Shown: in pieces, positions 44,379 through 52,733 of the stretch | Numbering within the stretch: position 1 is the first letter of the stretch | Layout of the letters: every line of letters begins with the position of its first letter | Assembly (NCBI RefSeq): GCF_001297705.1 | Contig: NZ_LIRF01000003.1 | Coordinates: forward strand, 1,488,001 to 1,552,000 | DNA: 64,000 bases | Direction: 5' to 3' | DNA from: Chryseobacterium sp. ERMR1:04 | Lineage (GTDB): Bacteria > Bacteroidota > Bacteroidia > Flavobacteriales > Weeksellaceae | The notes under the pieces: generated by a model | Told to the model about the DNA's origin: nothing | The model's input: only the letters and a program-made list of their open reading frames with translations | The model's database searches: none | Position numbers and translations under genes: made by a program

Positions 44379-45809
44379 ATGAGTATACAAGCTTACCAAT
44401 ACGATTCCAAAGGCATACAATCAGGCATTCTGCACATTGGTGTAGGGAATTTCCACAGAGCTCATCAACAGTTTTATACCAATGAATTATTGAAGCATGA
44501 AGACCAGCAGCATTGGGGAATCTGTGGTGTTTGCCTACTCCCTTCTGATGAAAAAATTGTAACCAATTTGAGGTCACAAGATCTTGATTATACTTTAACG
44601 ATCTGCGGAAGAGATGGCAAAGATGAAATATACAGCATCGGTTCTTTAACAGAATTAATCTGGGGTGTAGAAGACCCAAAAGCGGTGATCAATAAAATTG
44701 CTGATCCTGCGATTAAAATTATCACCTTAACGATTACCGAAGGAGGATATAATTTGGATAAAGAAACGAATGCGTTTAATCTAAATGATGAAAAAATTAA
44801 ACATGATCTGGACAACCCGAACAGCCCAACAAGTGTTTTCGGATTTGTAGCAGAAGGACTTCGTAAAAGGAAAACAGATGGAAGCGGAAGCATTACCATC
44901 CTTTCTTGTGACAACCTTCAACACAACGGGAATACTGCAAAAAGAGCTTTTACCACTTTTATTGAGGCGCAGGATAAAGAGCTGGCAGAATGGGTAAAAA
45001 CCAACGTTACTTTCCCTAACAGTATGGTAGATAGAATTACGCCGGCCACCACTCCGGAAGATGTTATCAGATTAAATGAGAAAAGCGGAACTGAGGATAA
45101 AGCGCCCGTTTACTGTGAAGATTTTACGCAATGGGTAATTGAAGATCAATTTATCGCGGGAAGACCTGCCTGGGAAAAAGTTGGGGTAGAATTTACTCAG
45201 GATGTAACCGCTTTTGAAAATATGAAATTAAGCCTTCTGAATGCTTCTCATACCCTACTTTCTTATCCGTCATTTTTAAAAGGATACCGAAAAGTAGATG
45301 AAGCTATGCAGGATCAGGACATTATCAAATTGGTTCGCAATTTTATGGATATTGATATCACTCCTTATGTTCCCGCTCCTGAAAATACCGATTTGGAAAA
45401 ATATAAACAGACTTTGATAGAGCGTTTTTCGAATCACAGTGTGAGCGACCAGGTAAGCAGATTGTGTTTTGATGGCATTTCAAAATTTCCGGTTTACATT
45501 CTCCCGAATCTTACTAAAATGATTGGTGATGATAAAGACCTCATCCGTATTGCTTTTCTGTTTGCAGCTTACAGACATTACTTAAAATATAAAGTGGATG
45601 ATAAAGGACATTCTTATGAAGTTGCCGAACCGTGGATCACTGAAAATGATGAAAAATTAATCTCAAGTGATGATCCTATTGATTTTTTACAGGTATCCGC
45701 ATTTAAAAGTATTGATCTCTCTTCATCAGAAAAATTCACAGAATTATATATTAATTTCGTGAAAAACATTAAAAATGAAGGCGTTACAATCGTTTTACAA
45801 TCTCTTTAA
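44379..45809 (+). CDS. Mannitol-dehydrogenase-family polyol/hexuronate oxidoreductase
   Basis: A 476-residue NAD(P)-dependent dehydrogenase of the long-chain polyol group (mannitol 2-dehydrogenase, fructuronate reductase and similar). Rossmann entry HIGVGNFHRAHQQFY, SCDNLQHNG, NSMVDRITPATT and the catalytic Lys/Asn/His segment KLSLLNASHTLL are all present. Which polyol or uronate is used cannot be told, though mannitol/fructose is the simplest reading beside a MFS permease and without other uronate genes. It begins a rightward operon with the permease (11 bp on) and an outer-membrane protein. Confidence 0.9.
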   Translation: MSIQAYQYDSKGIQSGILHIGVGNFHRAHQQFYTNELLKHEDQQHWGICGVCLLPSDEKIVTNLRSQDLDYTLTICGRDGKDEIYSIGSLTELIWGVEDPKAVINKIADPAIKIITLTITEGGYNLDKETNAFNLNDEKIKHDLDNPNSPTSVFGFVAEGLRKRKTDGSGSITILSCDNLQHNGNTAKRAFTTFIEAQDKELAEWVKTNVTFPNSMVDRITPATTPEDVIRLNEKSGTEDKAPVYCEDFTQWVIEDQFIAGRPAWEKVGVEFTQDVTAFENMKLSLLNASHTLLSYPSFLKGYRKVDEAMQDQDIIKLVRNFMDIDITPYVPAPENTDLEKYKQTLIERFSNHSVSDQVSRLCFDGISKFPVYILPNLTKMIGDDKDLIRIAFLFAAYRHYLKYKVDDKGHSYEVAEPWITENDEKLISSDDPIDFLQVSAFKSIDLSSSEKFTELYINFVKNIKNEGVTIVLQSL

Positions 45810-45820
45810 ATACTCCTATT

Positions 45821-47167
45821 ATGATCGTAAATTCAGATATAAAATCCCTCGATAACAAGACCAATAACAGCATATTTCCCTTTGCTATTATTACTTTTAT
45901 CTACTTTATTGTCGGTTTTTTAACTACCGTCAATGAACAGTTGCAGGCTCCTTTGAAATTCACTTTCCTGTCTCATGCAGGAAGTTTAAAGAATACTTTT
46001 ACCACCTTAATTTCCTTTTTTTTCTTTTTAGGATATCTTCTGAACGGAACACTGGGAAGTAAATGGGTAAACGCTTTTGGATATAAAAATACTATTCTGA
46101 GAGGACTTTTATTTATGATCTCAGGACTTTTCATGTACCTTTTTTCGTCTTGGTTTGGGTTTAAATTTCCTGATCTTGACTTTAGTATTGCTGATGCAGT
46201 GATCCCTTTTGGATTTGTCATTTTCGTAATAGGATCTTATTTAATGGGAACCTCGGCGGCGATCATTCAGGTGGTAGTGAATCCTTATGCAGCGTCTTAT
46301 CAATTAAAAGGAACACAACCTGTACAGCGATTAAATATCTTAACAGCGATCAATTCCATCGGAACGACTTCTGCTCCGTTTTTCGTGACCGTTGTGATGT
46401 TCAGTGGAATTTCTATTGAGAATATTGAGATCAAACAATTATTATTGCCTCTTTCTGTTTTAATTGCCTGCATTTTAACTGTTATGCTCATCACCAGAAA
46501 ACTGCACCTTCCGGATATTGAAAACACGAGAGCTGTGGCGGGAGAAAAACTGGAAAGAAGCATTTGGTCATTCAGACATTTTGCACTGGGCGTTGTGGCT
46601 ATTTTCTTTTATGTGGGAACAGAAGTTGCTATCGGAGCCAATATCAATCTTCATGCTTTTGAATTAATGGAATCTGGCCATCCCATCACGTTTTTTGGAA
46701 AAACAGATATTATGATTGGTGGAATGGACCTAGGAATCCACGCATTATTGTCCACTTTATATTGGGGCGGATTTTTAGTAGGAAGATCTATTTCAAGCTT
46801 TCTGAGCCACATTTCTGCTAAAACACAGTTGGCTACCACCACTATCCTTGCAACCATTCTTGCGATCGCCTCCATGATCACTCAAAATCTTTGGTTCCTT
46901 GTTGCCATCGGACTTTTACATTCCTCTATGTGGAGCTGCATCTACTCTCTTTCTATAAAAGGATTGAATAAATATACTTCAAAAGCATCCGGCGTATTCA
47001 TCTCAGCGGTATTTGGCGGAGCTGTATTCACGCTTGTTCAAGGTGGACTGGCAGATGCTTTAGGATCTTGGAGATGGACCTGGATATTAACTGTAGTTTG
47101 CGAATTACTGATGTTATCCTATGCCTTATTCGGATCTAAAATCAGAGAAAAAGACTTACTTACCTAA
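45821..47167 (+). CDS. MFS sugar permease (FucP/GluP-like)
   Basis: A 448-residue transporter with about twelve hydrophobic helices. N-terminal FIVGFLTTVNEQLQAPLKFTF and VVVNPYAASYQL resemble the FHS (fucose/glucose/galactose:H+ symporter) subfamily, which commonly carries NP-Y/A motifs like this. It sits 11 bp after the dehydrogenase gene, so it probably brings in the polyol or sugar that enzyme handles. Confidence 0.9.
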   Translation: MIVNSDIKSLDNKTNNSIFPFAIITFIYFIVGFLTTVNEQLQAPLKFTFLSHAGSLKNTFTTLISFFFFLGYLLNGTLGSKWVNAFGYKNTILRGLLFMISGLFMYLFSSWFGFKFPDLDFSIADAVIPFGFVIFVIGSYLMGTSAAIIQVVVNPYAASYQLKGTQPVQRLNILTAINSIGTTSAPFFVTVVMFSGISIENIEIKQLLLPLSVLIACILTVMLITRKLHLPDIENTRAVAGEKLERSIWSFRHFALGVVAIFFYVGTEVAIGANINLHAFELMESGHPITFFGKTDIMIGGMDLGIHALLSTLYWGGFLVGRSISSFLSHISAKTQLATTTILATILAIASMITQNLWFLVAIGLLHSSMWSCIYSLSIKGLNKYTSKASGVFISAVFGGAVFTLVQGGLADALGSWRWTWILTVVCELLMLSYALFGSKIREKDLLT

Positions 47168-47188
47168 CCTTTTAATTTTCAATTGCAC

Positions 47189-47225
47189 ATTCTATAATCC
47201 GGTATTGATGTATCGGATGTAGAAT
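47189..47225 (+). other. Hairpin between permease and outer-membrane protein genes
   Basis: ATTCTA and TAGAAT, with an inner TCCG/CGGA pair, fold around a short loop in the 80-bp gap. It could stabilise or partly end the upstream mRNA. Confidence 0.35.
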
Positions 47226-47247
47226 GCTACAACCAAAACACAATATC

Positions 47248-47985
47248 ATGATCAGAACTCAATTACTGATAATCTTTAGCATTATCATGGGAAGCTCATT
47301 GCTGTATAGCCAAAAAATTCATTCTGCATTACAACTTAGAAACAGCCATTTGTGGCGCGGTTTGGAAGTTTCTTCAGGCTTAGTTTACACAGGAGATATT
47401 CATGTAGACGGCAAAAATTTCTATGGCGGATTTTGGACAGGAGGAAATGTAGACGGCTCATACAAAGAATTCAACAATTACGTTGGCTATAAAAATAAGC
47501 ACCTTACGGTAGAACTTTGGGATATTTATAATTTCTCGCCCAATGCCACTTACAATAACAAAGAATTTTTCAATTACAATGCCAGCGAAACAGGCCGTTT
47601 CTGGGATTTAAGGTCTTTTTACACCATCAGTGATAAAATTCCTTTAACCTTAAGTGCCAACACCGTCGTTTTCGGTAGAGACAGAAATAAAGACAACACA
47701 GAAAACAAATATTCGTCATTCATTTCCGCAGAATATCCTGTTTATAAAAAAGAAGATGAAAATCTGGAAGTCCGCACAAGGGTTGGCTATGGTTTTGCCT
47801 TAAATCATGCCGGAGAAGAAAGCAATTTTTTCGCTAAAAAAGATGGTATTACTGAAGTAAGTTTAATCGTCTCTAAAACGTTCATGATTGCTGGTTACAA
47901 ACTTCCTGTCGGAATTTGGGGAATGTGGAATCCTGTTGGGAATAATGCGTATTTGCAGTTTTCTGTTCAGGCTTATTCGTTTTAG
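47248..47985 (+). CDS. Outer-membrane beta-barrel protein, likely porin of the polyol operon
   Basis: A 245-residue protein with signal peptide (about 1-21, LLYSQ). The mature part alternates aromatic and polar residues (NSHLWRGLEVSSGLVYTGDIH, FYGGFWTGGNVDGSYKEFNNYVGYKNKHLTVELWDIYNF) and ends YLQFSVQAYSF, a barrel-type C-terminus. It starts 80 bp after the permease and is probably co-transcribed. The start was set at the ATG at 47248; an in-frame ATG eight codons earlier is less likely before the signal peptide. Specific role unknown. Confidence 0.75.
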   Translation: MIRTQLLIIFSIIMGSSLLYSQKIHSALQLRNSHLWRGLEVSSGLVYTGDIHVDGKNFYGGFWTGGNVDGSYKEFNNYVGYKNKHLTVELWDIYNFSPNATYNNKEFFNYNASETGRFWDLRSFYTISDKIPLTLSANTVVFGRDRNKDNTENKYSSFISAEYPVYKKEDENLEVRTRVGYGFALNHAGEESNFFAKKDGITEVSLIVSKTFMIAGYKLPVGIWGMWNPVGNNAYLQFSVQAYSF

Positions 47986-48006
47986 AGGAGAGGTCCTACG
48001 ATAAAA

Positions 48007-48039
48007 AAACCTAACAGGTTTTAAAAACCTGTTAGGTTT
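48007..48039 (-). terminator. Terminator between convergent genes
   Basis: Perfect 16-bp arms (AAACCTAACAGGTTTT and complement). The T-run follows on the minus strand, so it mainly serves the thioesterase gene; it may also stop the polyol operon. Confidence 0.75.
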
Positions 48040-48102
48040 GAGCTTTTCCGAATACTATATTATTAAGAAAGAGCATTTAGTAGCATCTCTTTGAATAGAT
48101 TT

Positions 48103-48525
48103 TTATTTTATCTTCATCATCGTAACCAATGAAGTGGCCACATGACTTTCTGATTCTCCATTTTCATCAACAACATAAATTTCTGTTCTGATGACACTGA
48201 TCTTTGCCCCTCCTTTCACCACATACGATTTTGAAACCAAAGCCTCTCCAATCGCAGGACGAAGATAATTCACTTTTAATTCCACTGTGACTACATAACA
48301 ATCTTTTTCATAGTGGCTCACCGCCGCATATCCTGAAGAAACATCCACTAAAGAAGCAATCATTGCCCCGTTGAACATTCCTGCTTTTCTGGTCATTAAT
48401 TCCATTTTTGGAATTTTCATGGAAATGAAATCGGTGTCGACTTCCAGTAATTCTGCTTTGTAGAATTTTAAGGTTTCAGAGCGATTGAAACTATCGGTGA
48501 TGAGTTGTTTTTTTTCGGGAGTCAT
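48103..48525 (-). CDS. Hotdog-fold thioesterase (PaaI/DUF4442-like)
   Basis: A 140-residue single-domain hotdog protein. GMFNGAMIASLVDVSSGYAAV is the hotdog central helix with the acidic residue used by acyl-CoA thioesterases, and VTVELKVNYLRPAIGEAL is the following strand pair. It probably hydrolyses a small acyl-CoA; the substrate is unknown. It is monocistronic. Confidence 0.85.
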   Translation of the reverse strand: MTPEKKQLITDSFNRSETLKFYKAELLEVDTDFISMKIPKMELMTRKAGMFNGAMIASLVDVSSGYAAVSHYEKDCYVVTVELKVNYLRPAIGEALVSKSYVVKGGAKISVIRTEIYVVDENGESESHVATSLVTMMKIK

Positions 48526-48565
48526 TGATTATTATTTGAAGGGTAAAGATAGTGAAAAGTTGTTT

Positions 48566-48664
48566 AGACGCTTCGACTCCGCTCCTGTGACATCGCGACA
48601 AATTTGCGGTTAAATAATACGGTTAGTATTAGAAATGTCATGATGAGCGAAGTCGAAGCATCTC
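48566..48664. repeat. Dispersed palindromic repeat, CTTCGACTTCGCTCAGCATG family, copy 2
   Basis: Imperfect arms at 48566-48592 and 48637-48664. The spacer carries CGGTTAGTATTAGAAATGTC, the complement of the spacer in 32355-32453, so the two copies are inverted relative to each other. Confidence 0.75.
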
Positions 48665-48683
48665 ATTTTATTTACAGTAAGTT

Positions 48684-48746
48684 TTGGCTAAAGCCAATTG
48701 AAGGTATTTAAAATGAAAACGGGCTAAAGCCCGTTCCTATTGATAT
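48684..48746. repeat. Dispersed double-hairpin GGGCTAAAGCCC family, copy 3
   Basis: TTGGCTAAAGCCAA (48684-48697), 20-bp spacer, AACGGGCTAAAGCCCGTT (48718-48735), then CCTATTGATATTG. It lies about 60 bp after the topoisomerase stop, again downstream of a minus-strand gene. Confidence 0.85.
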
Positions 48747-48804
48747 TGTTGAAAATAATATTGTGTTATTCGTGAAGAACATTCGTGTTATTTGCGTTTA
48801 AAAC

Positions 48805-50925
48805 TTAGCCAAGCTGAACCTGAAAATCATCAGACAACAATAAAACTCCTTCTGCTAAACTTTCCGGATGGGTTGTAAATCCTTTCAATTTTGAAGTTTT
48901 TCCTTTTAACACTAAATCGAGTAGCTGCTTATCTGAAATCTTTTTCCCGAAAATATCGAAAGAAATCTTAAAGCCACAATTTTTAAAATCAGAACAGCCG
49001 ACAGCGGTTTTTCCTTTAATTAAATTATGTTCTTTACACTTCGGGCACTTGGTTTCTTCCCAAGTCTGAAGTTCTTTTTTTACCGCAGGTTCTCTCTTTT
49101 TCTTTTCAACTACTTTTTCTTCTTCCTGCAACATGATGACCTTTCCTTTTCCGTCCACCACTTTTTTGGTCAGTTCTGTTACCATTTGGATCAATTCTTC
49201 TTTAAACTGATTGGCTTCATATTCACCACTTTCAATCTTACGAAGTTTTAATTCCCATTCCCCCGTTAATTCAGGACTTTTCAGCAATTCATCTTCAATC
49301 GTATCAATCAATTGAATTCCGGTCTGCGTGGCAATTAGATTTTTTCTTTTCTTTTCAATATACTGTCGTTTGAAAAGTGTTTCTATAATGTTGGCTCGGG
49401 TGGATGGTCTTCCGATCCCGTTATTTTTTAAAAGTTCACGAAGTTCTTCGTCTTCCACCTGTTTTCCTGCAGTTTCCATCGCTCTCAGAAGCGTTGCTTC
49501 TGTGTAAGGTTTTGGCGGTGACGTTTTACCCTGGTGAATCATCGGATCATGGGGTCCGGTTTCTCCGGCAACGAATTCAGGAATGGTTTGTTCCTCTTCC
49601 TTATCTTTTTCTTTATCAGCCGGTTCTTCTTTGGCGTCTTTTGCATAGACTGCTCTCCAGCCGGGTTCAAGGATCTGCCTTCCACTTGTTTTAAACGGAA
49701 TGGTTCCTACCTTACCTTCAACCAAAGTATTTGAAATTTTACATTCAGGGTAAAATACCGAAATAAAACGTTTGGCAATCAGGTCATACACCAATTTCTC
49801 TTCCCTGCTCAAGTTTTGAGAAGGCGGAACTTCCGTTGGAATGATCGCATGGTGATCCGTTACTTTTGCATCATCAAAAACTGCTTTCGATTTTGGAATT
49901 GGCGCTTCTAATAAAGGGGTAATCAGTTCCTGATAGAAATACATTTTTCGAAGAATCCCTTCAATTTTCGGATATAAACTTTCCGATAAATAGGTTGTAT
50001 CAACACGCGGATAGGTCACATGTTTTTTCTCGTAAAGACTTTGAATATATTTTAAGGTACTGTCTGCAGAATAACCATATTTTTTGTTGGCTTCCACCTG
50101 AAGTCCGGTCAGGTCAAAAAGCCTTAGATTCTTTTCTTTTCCTTCTTTAATTTCAAAAGAGACGATCTCAAAAGGATTTACTTTAAGATATTCCAAGCCT
50201 TTTTCTGCGCGGTCTAAGGTTTTTAAACGGTCAATTGCCGCGTTGAAAATAACGTCACGGTATTTGGTTTTCAGTTCCCAATATTCTTCCGTATTAAAAG
50301 CCTCGATCTCTTTCTGACGCTGAACCAACATCGCCAACGTCGGAGTCTGCACTCTTCCGATAGAAAGGACTACTTTATTTCCTCCAAACTTTTTGGTGAA
50401 AAGTCGGGTCGCGTTGATTCCCAATAACCAATCTCCTATCGCTCTTGCATTTCCTGCGAGATAGAGATTTTTGTAATCTTCGGCCGGTTTTAGGTTTTGA
50501 AAACCTTCTTTAATGGCTTCTTCGGTAAGAGAAGAAATCCATAAACGCTGAATGGGTTTGTTGCATTTTGCTTTCTGCAATACCCAACGCTGAATGAGTT
50601 CTCCCTCCTGCCCGGCATCCCCGCAATTGATCACCTCATCACATTCTTCCACCAATCTCTCAATCACTTTAAACTGATTTTCAACGCCTTTGTTGGGAAT
50701 TAGTTTGATCCCAAAATTATTTGGAATAATCGGCAGTAAAAATAAATTCCAGGATTTGTACTGAGGACCGTAGTCGTGAGGTTCTTTTAGGGTGCAAAGA
50801 TGTCCGAACGTCCATGTTACACAATAGCCGTTTCCTTCCATATACCCTTGTTTAGGCGTGGTTGCTCCCAATACTTTGGCGATATCTCTGGCAACACTGG
50901 GTTTTTCGGCAATACAAAGTTTCAT
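48805..50925 (-). CDS. topB: DNA topoisomerase III (type IA)
   Basis: A 706-residue type IA topoisomerase. The N-terminal Toprim domain begins KLCIAEKPSVARDIAKVLG and has CGDAGQEGELIQRW; the catalytic Tyr is Tyr312 in TYPRVDTTYLSE; IGRPSTRANIIETLFKRQYIEKK is the domain IV motif. A C-terminal zinc-ribbon-like segment (CPKC...GCSDFKNCGFKI) follows. It decatenates and relaxes single-stranded DNA junctions. Topoisomerase III genes often sit on mobile elements, but this one looks native in base composition; the AT-rich two-gene module starts right beside it. Confidence 0.95.
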   Translation of the reverse strand: MKLCIAEKPSVARDIAKVLGATTPKQGYMEGNGYCVTWTFGHLCTLKEPHDYGPQYKSWNLFLLPIIPNNFGIKLIPNKGVENQFKVIERLVEECDEVINCGDAGQEGELIQRWVLQKAKCNKPIQRLWISSLTEEAIKEGFQNLKPAEDYKNLYLAGNARAIGDWLLGINATRLFTKKFGGNKVVLSIGRVQTPTLAMLVQRQKEIEAFNTEEYWELKTKYRDVIFNAAIDRLKTLDRAEKGLEYLKVNPFEIVSFEIKEGKEKNLRLFDLTGLQVEANKKYGYSADSTLKYIQSLYEKKHVTYPRVDTTYLSESLYPKIEGILRKMYFYQELITPLLEAPIPKSKAVFDDAKVTDHHAIIPTEVPPSQNLSREEKLVYDLIAKRFISVFYPECKISNTLVEGKVGTIPFKTSGRQILEPGWRAVYAKDAKEEPADKEKDKEEEQTIPEFVAGETGPHDPMIHQGKTSPPKPYTEATLLRAMETAGKQVEDEELRELLKNNGIGRPSTRANIIETLFKRQYIEKKRKNLIATQTGIQLIDTIEDELLKSPELTGEWELKLRKIESGEYEANQFKEELIQMVTELTKKVVDGKGKVIMLQEEEKVVEKKKREPAVKKELQTWEETKCPKCKEHNLIKGKTAVGCSDFKNCGFKISFDIFGKKISDKQLLDLVLKGKTSKLKGFTTHPESLAEGVLLLSDDFQVQLG

Positions 50926-51041
50926 GAATTTCGGGGATTATTGAAAGGGTTGCAAAAATCGGGATTTTTTTTGATATTCTCTAAACGGATTAAAAAATAT
51001 TTTTGATATAAAAAATATTACAAAAATTAATCTAAGTTTTC

Positions 51042-51049
51042 TATCTTTA
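51042..51049 (+). promoter_or_regulatory. Near-consensus -7 box TATCTTTA
   Basis: Seven of eight positions match TAnnTTTG, 52 bp before the DUF262 gene. No well-spaced TTG at -33. Confidence 0.3.
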
Positions 51050-51101
51050 CTGTTATTAAAATCTTTATAAAACTAGGATTTAAATTACAAAAAATATTCG
51101 A

Positions 51102-52733
51102 ATGGCTCTTTCATTAAATGCTGAACAAAAAAATCTGCTTAAACTATTTAAGATTGAAGAACAATATATCATTCCTACATATCAAAGACCTTATTCTTGG
51201 GAATATGATCAATGCTTTCAATTATACACGGATATTTTAAATTCATTTAAAAGTAATGAAGATTATTTCATAGGTAATATAATAATAGCAAAAAGTGAGA
51301 AGACTCAAAACTCATTAGAAATTGTAGATGGACAACAAAGGCTTATTACATTATTGTTACTTATAAAAGTATTATCTCTTTTTCAACCTGAATTAAAAAT
51401 TTTATCTCAACTTTTGGAAAAAGAAGATTGGGAAGGATCAAATAATATTCCCAGAATTAAATCCAACATTTTTGAAGCCGATGATAATGAATCCTTACAA
51501 AATGTATTAGCTTATACCTTAGAAAATCTAATAGATACTTTTAAAAAAAATTCTGATAAACATAAGAGAATAATTGAAAAAAAAAACAGAAATAAATTTG
51601 AAAAAAATATCTTGTATTTTTATTCTTGGATTAGCTTCTATAAATCAAATAATGATAATTTAAAAGATTTCATTTCTTATTTACTTACTCAAGTTTATTT
51701 ATTACCAATAGAATTAACTGGAAAAACTCAAGACGAGGCTAATGAAAAAGCATTAACTATTTTTGAAACAATAAATAATAGAGGTCTAAACCTAGAAGAT
51801 GCTGACATTTTTAAAGCTAAATTGTATGATAGAGCAAAAAAAATAAATGAACAAGAAATTTTCATAGACTTGTGGACCGATTTCAAAAGTGGTTGTGATA
51901 ATTTAAATTTAAAGATTGATGATATTTTCAGATATTATTCTCATATTATTAGAGGAAAAGAAGCTATAACATCTGGTGAAATAAATTTACGAGAGTTCTT
52001 TATTAGAGAAAATTACTCTCCCTTTGAACTGAAAAAGTATAAAGAAGTTTTGACTGATTTGTTTAAAATTGTAGAAATTTTAGAGTTTTTAAATAAAGAA
52101 AAAATAATTGAAAATGAATCAGCAACTTGGTTACAAATTATTGACGCTTATACTAATCAGTACCCTAAATATGCTATTGTAAACTATTTATTTGTTAATG
52201 ACATAAAAATTAATCCGAGTTTTATAGATTTCATTAAATCATTAGTAAGATATATTTATTATCAAGGTTCAACAACTTCTGTGAAATTTGAAATTTATAA
52301 TATAATTAAACAAATATCCTTCAAACAAGAAATTAACAATTATTATCAAGATGTTCCATTTAACCTTTTTGACTATTTAGGAAGGTTGAAAAAAGGATTC
52401 TCGTTATTAGCTTTTTATTTATTGTACCCTAAAGCAATATCATCTTATAATGTTGATAGAATTGTTACTTTAAAAGATAAACCATTATTAAAAGGGGATT
52501 GGGAAAATGCTAACTTATCCGAAATAATAGAAAATTTAGGCAATTCTATTATTTTAGATATCCCAAAAAAAAGTATAGATATTAATAGAAAGAAAGAATA
52601 TTATTCTACATCAAATATACATGAGGTTAAAACTCTTTTTTCAAATGGAGATTATACATTTTTAGAATTTTTGGAAAGAGACATTAAAATAAAGGAAACC
52701 CTAATAAATTTTTTCGAAGGTAACCATGAATAA
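51102..52733 (+). CDS. DUF262-domain protein with degenerate DUF1524/HNH-like C-terminus
   Basis: A 543-residue protein. The DUF262 (ParB/GmrS-like nucleotide-binding) motifs are intact: IIPTYQRPYSWEYDQC (23-38) and IVDGQQRLITL (74-84), plus FETINNRGLNLEDADIFKA in the middle. In GmrSD-type enzymes DUF262 is followed by a DUF1524 HNH nuclease with an EHIxP core. Here the equivalent position reads VDRIVT (451-456), followed by the expected WENANLSEIIENLGNSII and KKEYY landmarks, so the fold may be kept while the catalytic His is lost. It overlaps the next gene by 8 bp. DNA is much more AT-rich than the flanks. A phage-defence or modified-DNA-sensing role is inferred. Confidence 0.8.
   Translation: MALSLNAEQKNLLKLFKIEEQYIIPTYQRPYSWEYDQCFQLYTDILNSFKSNEDYFIGNIIIAKSEKTQNSLEIVDGQQRLITLLLLIKVLSLFQPELKILSQLLEKEDWEGSNNIPRIKSNIFEADDNESLQNVLAYTLENLIDTFKKNSDKHKRIIEKKNRNKFEKNILYFYSWISFYKSNNDNLKDFISYLLTQVYLLPIELTGKTQDEANEKALTIFETINNRGLNLEDADIFKAKLYDRAKKINEQEIFIDLWTDFKSGCDNLNLKIDDIFRYYSHIIRGKEAITSGEINLREFFIRENYSPFELKKYKEVLTDLFKIVEILEFLNKEKIIENESATWLQIIDAYTNQYPKYAIVNYLFVNDIKINPSFIDFIKSLVRYIYYQGSTTSVKFEIYNIIKQISFKQEINNYYQDVPFNLFDYLGRLKKGFSLLAFYLLYPKAISSYNVDRIVTLKDKPLLKGDWENANLSEIIENLGNSIILDIPKKSIDINRKKEYYSTSNIHEVKTLFSNGDYTFLEFLERDIKIKETLINFFEGNHE

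Noticed and set aside
48805..50925. topB as part of a mobile element with the DUF262 module
   Set aside because: Its base and codon use fit the chromosome and no integrase or relaxase genes are present; the AT-rich shift begins after it.
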